Positions 48,408 through 59,126 are shown, counted from the stretch's first letter. The stretch: DNA of 64,000 nt from Labrys okinawensis (GCF_002982075.1 NZ_PUEJ01000004.1:1-64000), one strand, 5' to 3'. The notes: generated from the letters alone by a model not told the origin. Made by a program: numbers and translations.

Positions 48408-48462
48408 AAATTGCCATGCCGGCTTGCGGCGACATCCGCAACTGGGAACAAGAGGAGCCCTC

Positions 48463-49257
48463 ATGTCGAAACTTCTGCTTAAGCCCGGCAAGTCCGGCTC
48501 CCTTATTCATCAGGTGACGCCGCAATCGGCCGGCTGGACCTATGTCGGTTTCGAAGTGCATGATCTGGCGGCCGGTGAAAGCCTGAACGCGGCGACCGGC
48601 GCCAGCGAAGTCTGCCTCGTGCTGGTGGCCGGCAAGGCCTCGGTCAAGGCCGGCAGCCAGGATTTCGGCCTATTGGGCGAACGCAACGATCCTTTCGAAG
48701 GCGCGCCCTGGTCGGTCTATGTTCCCGCCAGCTCGAGCTACGAAGTCAGGGCCGAAACGCCGGTCGAACTGGCCGTGTGCGCGGCGCCGGGCACCGGCGC
48801 CCTGCCTGCCCGCGTGATCGGTCCGGACAAGGTCGGCCAGGAAACCCGCGGCAAGGGCTCGAACACGCGTTATGTCCGCAACATTCTGCCCGAATGGGAA
48901 CCGGCCGAGAGCCTGCTGGTGGTGGAGGTGATCACCCCGTCCGGCAATTGGTCGAGCTATCCGCCCCACAAGCACGACCAGGACAACCTGCCTGCCGAGA
49001 GCCTGCTGGAGGAAACCTATTATCACCGTTTCAAGCCCGCCCAGGGCTACGGCGTCCAGCGCGTCTATACGGATGATCGATCGCTCGACGAGGTGATCGC
49101 TTTCTCCGATCGCGACGTCGTCCTCGTGCCCAAGGGTTATCATCCGGTCGGCGCCGCGCATGGCTATGACCTCTATTATCTCAACGTCATGGCTGGGCCC
49201 AAACGCGTGTGGAAATTCCACAACGACCCCGACCATGCCTGGCTCGTCCAGACCTGA
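48463..49257 (+). CDS. iolB: 5-deoxy-glucuronate isomerase
   Basis: IolB isomerises 5-deoxy-glucuronate to 2-deoxy-5-keto-gluconate, the IolC substrate. The 264-residue bicupin has the metal-binding SSYPPHKHDQDNLPAESLLEETYYHRF block and the C-terminal VLVPKGYHPVGAAHGYDLYYLNVMAG. The ATG at 48463 follows GAGGAG at good spacing. It ends the iol run and is followed by a terminator. Confidence 0.95.
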   Translation: MSKLLLKPGKSGSLIHQVTPQSAGWTYVGFEVHDLAAGESLNAATGASEVCLVLVAGKASVKAGSQDFGLLGERNDPFEGAPWSVYVPASSSYEVRAETPVELAVCAAPGTGALPARVIGPDKVGQETRGKGSNTRYVRNILPEWEPAESLLVVEVITPSGNWSSYPPHKHDQDNLPAESLLEETYYHRFKPAQGYGVQRVYTDDRSLDEVIAFSDRDVVLVPKGYHPVGAAHGYDLYYLNVMAGPKRVWKFHNDPDHAWLVQT

Positions 49258-49299
49258 GGTTCACCCGACCGATACGGGCCAACAGACCATCCGTTCTTC

Positions 49300-49332
49300 A
49301 AAGGCCTGCGAGCGCAAAGCTCGCGGGCCTTT
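49300..49332 (+). terminator. Rho-independent terminator after iolB
   Basis: AAAGGCCTGCGAGC (49300-49313) pairs with GCTCGCGGGCCTTT (49319-49332) with one mismatch and a 5-base loop. It closes the iol transcript 40 bp after the iolB stop. Confidence 0.85.
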
Positions 49333-49673
49333 CGTCATTCAGAAAGGACGTACAAAAAGACATGGATATAATACTTTAGGAGTAAATTCATTGTCCGCCT
49401 GGACTCAAAAACCCTCTCCCATCCACAGCAAGACCTACATCTTTGTAGGTCATTTGGAACCAGGAGAAGGTTAATATTTCCAAATAATGAGCTTCATTTA
49501 ACCTAAAGCTAGGACATGCTCTCCAAATTTTCAATTGCAACAGCAGCGGAATGGCAATTATATACCGCCATCTCCAAGGCATCTATAAAAATGAACCAGA
49601 TGTGGCTTTCTTGTTACAGACTCAACGTCCGAGAAACGTCACTATATGAAAAATGTTGTTAGGACATGTAGCC
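49333..49673. promoter_or_regulatory. AT-rich leader region upstream of the porin gene
   Basis: This 341-bp interval is much more AT-rich than its neighbours. It holds a clean hairpin GACCTACA / TGTAGGTC (49432-49451, 4-base loop) and no supportable gene. It probably contains the porin promoter and a long 5' untranslated region. Confidence 0.45.
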
Positions 49674-50417
49674 ATGAAAATTTCCGCCGCAGCTCTGGCA
49701 ATCCTGCTTTCCTCAACGGCCGCCTACGCCGCCGATCTCGCTCCGCAGCCCGTCGAGCCAATCGCTCCGGTCGCCGCCCCCTATTCCTGGACCGGCTTCT
49801 ACGGCGGCGTTCAGGCCGGCTATACTTGGGGTAAGTCGGACTATTCGGACTATTGGATTGCCAGCGGCGAATGGGACTACAGGGGCAAGTTGACCGCCAA
49901 TGGGTTCACCGCCGGCGTCTATGCGGGCTACAATTATCAGTTCCAGAACAATTTGGTGCTCGGTCTCGAAGGCGACATCAATTATGATTCCTTGAAGGGA
50001 AGCGCGAGGGCCCGAGGCAACCTCAACTTCTCTCACGGAGACCCAGACCCGATCACGACCTATAAGCAGCGAGCGGAGCTGAAATGGGATGGCTCGGTCC
50101 GTCTGCGGGTCGGCTATGCCATCGATCGCTTCCTGCCCTACATCACGGGCGGCGTTGCCTTTGGGAAATATGATTTCGCGCCCATCTGGAATATCGACGG
50201 CCCGCTTCATTATTCCAGCACTCATGTGGGCTGGACCATTGGTGCCGGCCTTGAATACGCGGTTACCGACAACCTGATCGCGCGCGTCGAATATCGTTAT
50301 GCCGATTACGGCAAGAAGGATTACTTCAACTACTCGACAACGGCAGCCGGAAACTACAACGATCGGATCGACTTGAAGACCCACACCATCCGCGCGGGTA
50401 TTTCCTACAAATTCTGA
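49674..50417 (+). CDS. Outer membrane beta-barrel protein, Omp25/31-like
   Basis: A 247-residue outer membrane protein. The signal peptide is residues 1-20 (MKISAAALAILLSSTAAYAA). The mature N-terminus ADLAPQP ... YSWTGFYGGVQAGYTWGKSD is the hallmark of the Omp25/Omp31 family in Hyphomicrobiales, forming an eight-stranded barrel. The C-terminus ends ...RAGISYKF with the terminal Phe needed for BAM recognition. The ATG at 49674 has AGGA upstream. It is a single gene with a terminator downstream. Confidence 0.93.
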   Translation: MKISAAALAILLSSTAAYAADLAPQPVEPIAPVAAPYSWTGFYGGVQAGYTWGKSDYSDYWIASGEWDYRGKLTANGFTAGVYAGYNYQFQNNLVLGLEGDINYDSLKGSARARGNLNFSHGDPDPITTYKQRAELKWDGSVRLRVGYAIDRFLPYITGGVAFGKYDFAPIWNIDGPLHYSSTHVGWTIGAGLEYAVTDNLIARVEYRYADYGKKDYFNYSTTAAGNYNDRIDLKTHTIRAGISYKF

Positions 50418-50470
50418 TCGATTCTCCGATCTCCCAACCATCTGGCCATGGCGAGGGCCAGGAAGAATTG

Positions 50471-50500
50471 ACGCGCTGGCCACGCCGGCGCGTTTCTCTT
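50471..50500 (+). terminator. Rho-independent terminator after the porin gene
   Basis: ACGCGCTGGC (50471-50480) pairs with GCCGGCGCGT (50484-50493) with one mismatch and a 3-base loop, followed by TTCTCTTT. Confidence 0.75.
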
Positions 50501-50742
50501 TGCGCGCGGATGATCCGGCTACCGCACCACGTTCCGCTGGGCCCTGGGCGACATCGGGCTGCCCGTGACCGGCAGCGAACCACGTTCATTGCGCGCAATT
50601 AATCTTCATGTCCGCGTTGAAATGAAGCCAATCGGACGTCACTACAGTATGAAGGTGAGCTTCGTTCCTGAAGACGCCGCCCCCGCTACTCCGCTTCGCC
50701 CGCTTAATCCTCCACACCGCCCACGACTTCCCCAGGACTTCC

Positions 50743-51579
50743 ATGAAACAGCTCTTCAAGGCCCTGATGATGCACAGCGCCATTGGCGCTTGGCTGGGGA
50801 AACTCCCTTTCGTGAAGAGCCTCTATATCCGCCATGTCTGGGCCGGAAGGATGGATCTGTTCTACGGGCTTTTTGGCAGCTACGCCGAAGCCGAGCGCTT
50901 TTCGGCGAGTATCGGAAAGGTCGGCTGGCATGACGATACGCTCGCCGAGCTGCTGGTTCGCGACGCTGACGTCGAAGCTCCCGACCTGTTCCAAACCTCG
51001 CAGTATGCCGTCATGCTGTGGTTGTCGAAACTTCTCCAGCCGGGCGGCACTGTCGTCGATTTCGGCGGCGCCGGAGGCATCTTCTATGAACTGTGCGAGC
51101 GCTATGGCCTCCTGAAGCCACCGCTGCGCTGGCATGTCGTCGACATGCCCGACATGGTCGAGCGTGGGCGGCAGCGCCATGCAACGCTGGGATCCTCCAT
51201 GATCAGCTTCGGGTCCGAGCTGGCGGAGGCGCCGGCTCCCGACATCATGCTCATGCTCGGCATGATCCAATATCTGCCGGATCCCTTCGGCGAGCACGGC
51301 CCGGGTATTCTCGACACGGTCCCGGCCTTGCCCGATCATATCCTGATCAACAAGATCCCCATCTCCGACGCCCCCGACGCCTGGACAGCCCAGAACCACG
51401 TATCGTCCGTCATCCCGTGCCGGCTGTTCAACCGCGCCAAGTTCCTGGCCTATTTCGAGGCGCGCGGCTATCACCTACAGGATCGTTGGCTGGTGCCCGA
51501 ACTCCTGGCCGAAATACCGTTCCATCCCGAGCGAACGCTGACCTATTTCGAAGGCTTTTATCTGCGGCGGCAGGCCTGA
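50743..51579 (+). CDS. Putative methyltransferase, TIGR04325 (LIC12133) type
   Basis: A 278-residue protein resembling the TIGR04325 family of putative methyltransferases. The N-terminal aromatic block (IRHVWAGRMDLFYGLFGSYAEAERF) is typical, and a SAM-binding strand-loop is visible at about residue 104 (TVVDFGGAGGIFYELC). The later PDIMLMLGMIQYLPDPFG fits motif IV/V. Such genes often sit in surface polysaccharide clusters; here the neighbours are a porin and a cupin-like gene, so the acceptor is unknown. No obvious ribosome binding site decides the start. Confidence 0.82.
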   Translation: MKQLFKALMMHSAIGAWLGKLPFVKSLYIRHVWAGRMDLFYGLFGSYAEAERFSASIGKVGWHDDTLAELLVRDADVEAPDLFQTSQYAVMLWLSKLLQPGGTVVDFGGAGGIFYELCERYGLLKPPLRWHVVDMPDMVERGRQRHATLGSSMISFGSELAEAPAPDIMLMLGMIQYLPDPFGEHGPGILDTVPALPDHILINKIPISDAPDAWTAQNHVSSVIPCRLFNRAKFLAYFEARGYHLQDRWLVPELLAEIPFHPERTLTYFEGFYLRRQA

Positions 51580-51969
51580 GCAGACGTCCGGATCCCGCGG
51601 ATTCCTTCAGGTCGATCCCCTGGCTCGACTGGGAAGAATCGGCATGTGCCAAGCGACGATTTCGCAGCGCCCGGGAGGCACATCCACCACCTTGCGAGCG
51701 GCAAGCCTCACCTTTGTGAGATCATTCCTGCCTCCATCGTCAAAAGTAGTAGGCAGCACGCCTGCAAGTGAGCCCGCCAACCGACCAAATAAGGGTTATC
51801 TTACGTTCGGATAGGGTTATCCATACAATTGGGAGTACCTTCAGTATATCCTCACCTATCCACTAAGGCTGCGGCACTTCACATTTTTCCCAGCTTGTAA
51901 CCGCCTGCTGCAGCAAGCAAGATACTTTCAAAATTAGAGCATGTCTTCTTTTCATGAACGGTCCTGGCC
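51580..51969. promoter_or_regulatory. AT-rich spacer with 21-bp spaced direct repeats
   Basis: The 390-bp spacer upstream of the cupin-like gene is AT-rich in its second half. GGGTTATC occurs twice (51793-51800 and 51814-51821), start to start exactly 21 bp, two helical turns. The second copy is inside a partial palindrome GGATAGGGTTATCC. This layout suits an activator binding one DNA face. No gene is supported. Confidence 0.4.
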
Positions 51970-52866
51970 ATGAGCTTTTCCGTCGACGAACTCGTCACCA
52001 TCGATGCAGATGACTATCGCGCCGCCTATGATCGCGTGCCCTTCGCCTTCGAACATGCTCTCCATCGCCTACCGATGTTCCAGCCCGAGGCGCTGGCGGC
52101 GCTGGCCGAGCGTTACGCCGACAGCCCTCAGGATTATTTCATCGCAGGATCGGCACCGACGCCGGGCACGAAATTCTACGACGTCGAGCAGAACAGGGCC
52201 AGGCCGCACGAGGTTCTGGCGCGGCTGGGCGATACCCCTGCCCGTGTCCTGCTGAAGCGCCTGGAGAACCACGATTCAGGCTTCCGGGACCTGCTCGACA
52301 CCCTCTTTCGCAAGTTCACCGCGCTGCGGGGAGGCCCGGGCGAGGAAAAGATCGCGCGGCTCGAATCCGCCATCTTCATTTCCTCGGCCGCATCCACCAC
52401 CCCGTTCCACTTCGACCCGGAAATCACGCATTTCTTCCAGATCGAGGGTCCGAAATACTACCACGTCTTCCCGCCCGACGTGGTGGAGGAGAGTGATCTC
52501 GAGCGCTTCTATGTCAGAGGCACGGTGAATATCGGCCAGCTCGACCTCGAAGGCTGCGATCCCCGGCAGGAGCATGTCTTCGACCTGGAGCCGGGCCGCG
52601 GCTTCCATCAGCCGCAGGATGCGCCCCATTGGGTGCGGACCGGCCAGGTGCGCAGCATCTCCTACGCCTTCTCCTTCGAGACCGATGCCAGCCGCGGGCG
52701 CGGGCGTGTCCGCGCCGCCAATCGCTATCTGCGCGCCATCGGCATGCAGCCGCAGCGCCCGGGCCCAAATCCGAGCGCCGACCGAGCCAAGGCTGCCGTC
52801 ATGCAGGTGGTCACGCCGACATTGCGGGGCGTGCGCAAGGTCGTCAGGCAGGTCTCCGGACGCTGA
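51970..52866 (+). CDS. Cupin-like (JmjC-related) domain protein
   Basis: A 298-residue protein with a JmjC/cupin_8-like core. A potential iron site is visible as HFD (residues about 147-149, in TTPFHFDPEITHFFQIEG) and a distal His about 220 (GFHQPQDAPHWVRTG), the spacing expected of Fe(II)/2-oxoglutarate dioxygenases. The basic C-terminal tail (about 240-298) is outside the cupin fold. Related proteins hydroxylate proteins or small molecules; the substrate here is unknown. It stands after an AT-rich spacer and may be functionally paired with the preceding methyltransferase, but they are not closely spaced. Confidence 0.78.
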   Translation: MSFSVDELVTIDADDYRAAYDRVPFAFEHALHRLPMFQPEALAALAERYADSPQDYFIAGSAPTPGTKFYDVEQNRARPHEVLARLGDTPARVLLKRLENHDSGFRDLLDTLFRKFTALRGGPGEEKIARLESAIFISSAASTTPFHFDPEITHFFQIEGPKYYHVFPPDVVEESDLERFYVRGTVNIGQLDLEGCDPRQEHVFDLEPGRGFHQPQDAPHWVRTGQVRSISYAFSFETDASRGRGRVRAANRYLRAIGMQPQRPGPNPSADRAKAAVMQVVTPTLRGVRKVVRQVSGR

Positions 52867-52893
52867 TCCGGATCAGCGCAGACGGCTCCGCCC

Positions 52894-53907
52894 TCACGAA
52901 CCCCGCCGCTCCCGCGGCGTCACGTCGAGGGAGCGGGGCTTGCCATTGCGCAGCACGTCGAAGCGCGTCGGCCTGCCGATGCGATCCTCGTCGAGCAGCC
53001 GGATGAGATCGTCCACCGCGACGACACGGCGTCCGTCGAGAGCGATGATGATGTCGCCCATCAGCAGTCCGGCACTGTCTGCCGGGCCACCGGCCTCGGC
53101 CGTGGCAATCATCACGCCTACGCCCTGATCGATGCCGGCTGCCATCTGCACGCGGCGGGCAATCACTGCCTGCTGGGCCGCAATGCCGATGGAAGCACGC
53201 CGCACGCGGCCGTGCCGAATGAGCTGGCCCATCACGAAACTTGCCGTGTTGGACGCAACCGCAAAGCAGATCCCCTGCGCTCCCATGATCACTGCCGTGT
53301 TGATGCCGACGACCTCGCCGAGCGTGGAGACCAGGGGGCCGCCTGAATTGCCCGGGTTGAGCGCCGCATCGGTCTGGATCACATCGTCGATCAGCCGCCC
53401 GCTCTTGGCGCGCAGCGAGCGCCCGAGTGCGGAGATCACACCTGTCGTCACCGTGGCCTCGAAGCCGAGAGGATTGCCGATGGCGATCGCCACCTGCCCG
53501 CGCTTCAGCAGGCTGGAATTGCCGAGCCGCGCCGAGGGCAGGCTGACCGGCTGCTCGATGTGAACGAGCGCCAAATCGGTATCGGGATCATCGCCGATCA
53601 GGCGCGCATCGAAGCGGCGGCCATCCTGCGTCTGCACCGAAACCCGGGCGGTGCCCTGCGCCACATGGCTGTTGGTGAGTACAAGGCCGTCCGGCGAGAG
53701 GATGACGCCGGAGCCCGAACCCGCGGGCTTGCCACCCTTGCGGATGTCGAGCTTCACGACGGCGGGACCCACGCGCTCGGCGACATCGATGACGGTGTTC
53801 GAATAGGCGTCAAGCAACAACCCGTCTGCGGGGGTGGAAAGGGATGAGGTCTGTTGGGGATGCGTATCTTCATCCAAAATCATGGACGGTGTATCGTCGA
53901 GCAACAT
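52894..53907 (-). CDS. Trypsin-like S1C (HtrA-type) serine protease without signal peptide
   Basis: A 337-residue protease with an intact catalytic triad: His81 (TNSHV), Asp111 (DTDLALV) and Ser188 (NPGNSGGPL). One C-terminal PDZ domain follows (about 245-330, with GVMIATAEAGGPADSAGLLMGD). No N-terminal signal peptide or membrane segment is visible, unlike periplasmic DegP/DegQ, so it may be cytoplasmic, or the start is misplaced. Upstream in-frame options do not reveal a signal. It converges with the cupin-like gene, 28 bp stop to stop. Confidence 0.88.
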   Translation of the reverse strand: MLLDDTPSMILDEDTHPQQTSSLSTPADGLLLDAYSNTVIDVAERVGPAVVKLDIRKGGKPAGSGSGVILSPDGLVLTNSHVAQGTARVSVQTQDGRRFDARLIGDDPDTDLALVHIEQPVSLPSARLGNSSLLKRGQVAIAIGNPLGFEATVTTGVISALGRSLRAKSGRLIDDVIQTDAALNPGNSGGPLVSTLGEVVGINTAVIMGAQGICFAVASNTASFVMGQLIRHGRVRRASIGIAAQQAVIARRVQMAAGIDQGVGVMIATAEAGGPADSAGLLMGDIIIALDGRRVVAVDDLIRLLDEDRIGRPTRFDVLRNGKPRSLDVTPRERRGS

Positions 53908-54141
53908 GGTATCGGCCCAAGATAAGAAGGAACAATATTGATCACCGATATGGGAATGCCGCGGCTCCCGGGGAAGCCCCCTTCCCTGTCATGGCGGAAA
54001 GGCGGGATCCCTCGGCTTTGCATAGCTGCGCTTGATCGAAACAATCAAAAATGATCATGACTGACGATATCGACGGACCGTTGCGCCCGGCTCGAATTTC
54101 GTTTGTTGTGCTGCTCCCTCAGTGTGATTGCCCGAGTCGCC

Positions 54142-54990
54142 ATGAACATCCTGTCCATTCAGTCCTGGGTCGCCTATGGCCATGTCGGCAATGCTTCGGC
54201 GGTTTTCCCGATGCAGCGCCTCGGCTGCGAGGTCTGGGCCATCCATACCGTGCAGTTTTCCAATCACACCGGCTATGGCGCCTGGAAAGGCCGCGTCTAT
54301 GACGGCACCATGGTTGACGAACTGGTCGAGGGCTTGGCCGAGCGCGGCGTTCTGCCCCGCTGCGACGGCGTGATCTCCGGCTATATGGGCTCTTCCGACA
54401 TCGGCAATGCCATTCTTGCCGCTGTCGACAAGGTGCGTAGCGCCAATCCGGCGGCGACCTATTGCTGCGATCCGGTGATCGGCGATATCGGCCGCGGTGT
54501 CTTCGTAAGGCCGGGCATTCCCGAATTCATGCGCGACCAGGCCGTTCCGGCCGCCGACGTCATCACCCCCAATCGGTTCGAGCTCGAATATCTGGCCGGT
54601 CGGGAGGTCCGCAGGCTCGCCGATGCCAAGGCGGCCGTGACGGCCCTGCATGCCGCCGGCCCCAAAGTGGTGCTGGTGACCTCCCTCGACACCGACGATA
54701 CGCCGGATGACGCCATCGACCTCCTGGCTTCGGACGGCAGCGGCTTTTTCCGGGTGCGCACGCCTCGCCTCGGGCTCGACATCAACGGAGCGGGCGATGC
54801 GATCGCCGCTCTCTTCAATCTACATTGGAAGCGCTCGGGCTCGGCGGCGGAGGCTTTGGATTTGGCCAGCGCCTCGATCTACGGCCTGCTCAAGCGCACC
54901 GCCGAGGCCGGCTCACGGGAAATCCTCACCGTGGCGGCCCAGGATGAATTCGTGACGCCGAGCCGCCGCTTCGAGGTCGTCGCGGTATAG
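54142..54990 (+). CDS. pdxY: Pyridoxal kinase
   Basis: PdxY phosphorylates pyridoxal in the vitamin B6 salvage path. The 282-residue ribokinase-fold protein starts MNILSIQSWVAYGHVGNASA, has the YGAWKGRVYDG substrate block, and the catalytic DINGAGDAIAAL near residue 217. The ATG at 54142 fits the family; the 13-residue upstream extension is rejected. It diverges from the HtrA-like gene across about 230 bp. Confidence 0.93.
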   Translation: MNILSIQSWVAYGHVGNASAVFPMQRLGCEVWAIHTVQFSNHTGYGAWKGRVYDGTMVDELVEGLAERGVLPRCDGVISGYMGSSDIGNAILAAVDKVRSANPAATYCCDPVIGDIGRGVFVRPGIPEFMRDQAVPAADVITPNRFELEYLAGREVRRLADAKAAVTALHAAGPKVVLVTSLDTDDTPDDAIDLLASDGSGFFRVRTPRLGLDINGAGDAIAALFNLHWKRSGSAAEALDLASASIYGLLKRTAEAGSREILTVAAQDEFVTPSRRFEVVAV

Positions 54991-55070
54991 TTTTTCCCGG
55001 ATCGTCCGCTCGCAGAACCCTGCCCTGCAGACACGGTCCTTTGTCCCTTTGCCTTGCGAGGAGCCTTCCG

Positions 55071-55973
55071 ATGCCCCGTCGTTTCTATACGCTCGATGTC
55101 TTCGCCGACCGCACGCTGGCCGGCAACCCTCTGGCGGTGGTGCTCGATTGCGAGGGGCTCGACGCCCCGGCCATGCAGAAGATCGCGCGCGAATTCAACC
55201 TGTCGGAGACCGTCTTCGTCCTGCCGCCGGACGACGGCCGCCACCGGGCCCGCATCCGTATCTTCACGCCGGGCCTCGAAATGCCCTTTGCCGGCCATCC
55301 CACCGTCGGCACGGCCGTGCTCCTGGCGCTGCTCGACCATGACAGCAAGCCGGGTGACTATCTCTTCGGGCTGGAGGAGCAGATCGGCATCGTGCCCTGC
55401 GCGGTCTCGCTCAAGGACGGCAGCGCCTATGCCCGGTTCGACATCCCGGCTCTGCCAACCGAGCGCGGCGGACCAGCGGCCACGAACCTGATCGCCGAAG
55501 CACTCGGCCTGAGTGAACATCAGATCGGTTTCGAGAACCACCACCCCACCGTGTTCGGCACAGGCTTTCCCTACACATTCGTGCCCGTGCGATCGTTGGA
55601 AGCGATCGGAAACATCCGCATCAACACCAGCCTGTGGCCCAAGGCTTTCGGCCAGGAGGGCCTCGGCGCGGCCTATGCCTATACCCGCCAGACCGCTGAG
55701 CCCGGATCGAGCTTCCATGCGCGCATGTTCTCGCCCGGCGACGGCATCCCCGAGGATCCCGCCACCGGCTCGGCCGTGGCCGGGCTCTCCGGCGTGATCG
55801 CCCGTTTCGACGACCTCGCTGATGGCATACGCCATTTCCGCATCGAGCAGGGCTTCGAAATGGGCCGCCCTTCCCTGATCGACCTGAGCATGACCATCAA
55901 GGGCACGCGTCTGGCCAGCGCCTCGATCGGCGGCTCTGCCGTGATCGTCAGCGAAGGAAGCCTGCATGTCTGA
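55071..55973 (+). CDS. PhzF family isomerase/epimerase
   Basis: A 300-residue PhzF/diaminopimelate-epimerase-fold protein. The N-terminal YTLDVFADRTLAGNPLAVVLD and REFNLSETVFVLPPD blocks, with the catalytic Glu in SET, and the second-domain PEDPATGSAVAGLSG are characteristic. No phenazine genes are nearby, so it is one of the many PhzF homologues of unknown substrate. A GAGGAG ribosome binding site precedes the ATG. Its stop overlaps the next start by 8 bp. Confidence 0.92.
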   Translation: MPRRFYTLDVFADRTLAGNPLAVVLDCEGLDAPAMQKIAREFNLSETVFVLPPDDGRHRARIRIFTPGLEMPFAGHPTVGTAVLLALLDHDSKPGDYLFGLEEQIGIVPCAVSLKDGSAYARFDIPALPTERGGPAATNLIAEALGLSEHQIGFENHHPTVFGTGFPYTFVPVRSLEAIGNIRINTSLWPKAFGQEGLGAAYAYTRQTAEPGSSFHARMFSPGDGIPEDPATGSAVAGLSGVIARFDDLADGIRHFRIEQGFEMGRPSLIDLSMTIKGTRLASASIGGSAVIVSEGSLHV

Positions 55974-56694
55974 GCCGGAGATCGTCGAGCTCGATGCCAT
56001 CGACTGCCGCCTCGAGCATCAGCCCTGGCGGTTTGCCGAAGAGAATGCCGACGCGATAAGAGCGCATTGGCAAAAGGTGATTGAGGCCAAGCCGGCGAGC
56101 TTCAACGGCAAGATCCTGCTGCTGCACCGCTGGCAGATCGTGGAGCGCCGGTTTCATGGCGCCTATCTGATGACGGATTACGCCAGCTTTCTAGCTTGGC
56201 GGGATTTCGGAGCGCCGGGTGAGCCCCGCTGGAATTGTTTCGCCATGGCCGCGCTCGAGGCTGCGGACGGCGCCTTCCTGCTCGGCGAGATGGCCGAGCA
56301 TACCTCCAATGCCGGCGCGATCTATTTCGCCGCCGGCACGCCGGACCCTTCCGACATCGATGGCGACATCGTCAATCTCGCCGGCAGCGTGACCCGCGAG
56401 CTCGAAGAGGAGACCGGCGTCTCGATCGCCGACGTCGAAATCGCTTCGGGCTGGACCGCGGTTTTCCACGGCCCGCGCATTGCCTTGATGAAATCGGTGC
56501 GATCGCCCCTGCCGTCGGCCGAGCTCAAGGGTGGGATCGAGCGTTTCCTGGCCGAAGACGAGAGGCCGGAACTCGAACGCATGCATGTCGTGGCATCGCA
56601 CGCCGACATCCGTGCCGATCGCATGCCGGCCTTCCAATGCGCCTATCTCGCGCATCGGCTCGATACCTGGAACCGGTCTCAGCGAACCGGATAG
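55966..56694 (+). CDS. Nudix-like hydrolase with degenerate Nudix box
   Basis: A 242-residue protein translationally coupled to the PhzF gene. A partial Nudix box is visible (GSVTRELEEETGVSIADV): the REL-EEETGV half with metal-binding glutamates is intact, but the leading Gly and Glu of the consensus are replaced, so activity is uncertain. The N-terminal 100 residues are outside the fold. The link to PhzF suggests a shared pathway acting on a phosphorylated or nucleotide-linked metabolite; I cannot name it. The last bases overlap the 3' end of the convergent small exported protein gene. Confidence 0.75.
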   Translation: MSEPEIVELDAIDCRLEHQPWRFAEENADAIRAHWQKVIEAKPASFNGKILLLHRWQIVERRFHGAYLMTDYASFLAWRDFGAPGEPRWNCFAMAALEAADGAFLLGEMAEHTSNAGAIYFAAGTPDPSDIDGDIVNLAGSVTRELEEETGVSIADVEIASGWTAVFHGPRIALMKSVRSPLPSAELKGGIERFLAEDERPELERMHVVASHADIRADRMPAFQCAYLAHRLDTWNRSQRTG

Positions 56695-56936
56695 CCGTGG
56701 CGGCGCTGCGTCGAGGAAATCAACGCCTGTGCCTTAGCGTCATCGCCGGCCCGGCAGGCCTGGCCCGCATCGGCCAGATCCTTGCTCATCGCATCGTGAA
56801 CCTTCTTGTCGGCAAAACCGGTCTTGACGTCGTCGTCGATCACGCGTTGTACGAAGGCAATGCGCTCGGAGCAGGAAGCGGCAAAGGCCGACGAAGACGA
56901 AACCGCCAGAAGAGCGAAACAGATCAGGAAGCGCAT
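56679..56936 (-). CDS. Small exported protein, unknown
   Basis: An 85-residue secreted protein: signal peptide residues 1-19 (MRFLICFALLAVSSSSAFA), then a short helical domain with two cysteines (ASCSERI, GQACRAG). No family recognised. It overlaps the 3' end of the Nudix-like gene by 16 bp, tail to tail. Confidence 0.75.
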   Translation of the reverse strand: MRFLICFALLAVSSSSAFAASCSERIAFVQRVIDDDVKTGFADKKVHDAMSKDLADAGQACRAGDDAKAQALISSTQRRHGYPVR

Positions 56937-57206
56937 CGGACACGTCCATTGAGGAATGTCCTGTGATCGCAGGCAACCGTATCGTTCTCAAGTCCCCGCG
57001 TTCCTCTCTCCACCGCAAAGGCGTCTTCGATATCGTCTTGCGGTCCCGTGTCTGCGGCGCAGCATTCCATGCTGCGTCGCGTTCGGGACGACACGAAAGC
57101 CCCATATGCGGCTGTACCCGGCATTTCCCCTTGCCCCCTCCATCGCGGCACTGTACAAGCCCTTGCACTTGGTGGCTCCGGGCCATCACAGGAAAGGGAT
57201 CGAGCC

Positions 57207-57302
57207 GTGGCGATATCGCCCGCCAAATTCGAGACGCTTGCGCATCCGGCGCCGGCCCTCGCGCTCGCCCTCCTTTCCGGCCTCCTCCTTAGCCGCCCCT
57301 GA
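57207..57302 (+). CDS. leuL: Leucine-rich leader peptide of leuA
   Basis: A 31-codon open frame beginning GTG at 57207 with AAAGGGA upstream. Near the end it reads LALALLSGLLLSRP, with seven leucines in eleven codons plus one earlier. Its stop lies within an inverted repeat, and leuA begins 91 bases later. This is the expected layout of a leucine attenuator, where ribosome stalling on Leu codons prevents termination. The start codon and ribosome binding site are plausible but not certain. Confidence 0.7.
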   Translation: MAISPAKFETLAHPAPALALALLSGLLLSRP

Positions 57303-57336
57303 GGGCCGGCCGGGCTTCAGCCTGGGCGCTCAGGGG
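57296..57336 (+). promoter_or_regulatory. Inverted repeat downstream of the leucine leader (attenuator candidate)
   Basis: CCCCTGAG (57296-57303) and CTCAGGGG (57329-57336) pair perfectly and enclose a weaker GGCT/AGCC hairpin. The left arm overlaps the leader stop codon, so a ribosome at the stop would block it. No strong T-run follows, which weakens the case for intrinsic termination. Confidence 0.5.
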
Positions 57337-57342
57337 ACTTGA

Positions 57343-59100
<1,758 letters not shown>

Positions 59101-59126
59101 TCGGCAATTTGTTTGCCTCAAAAAGG

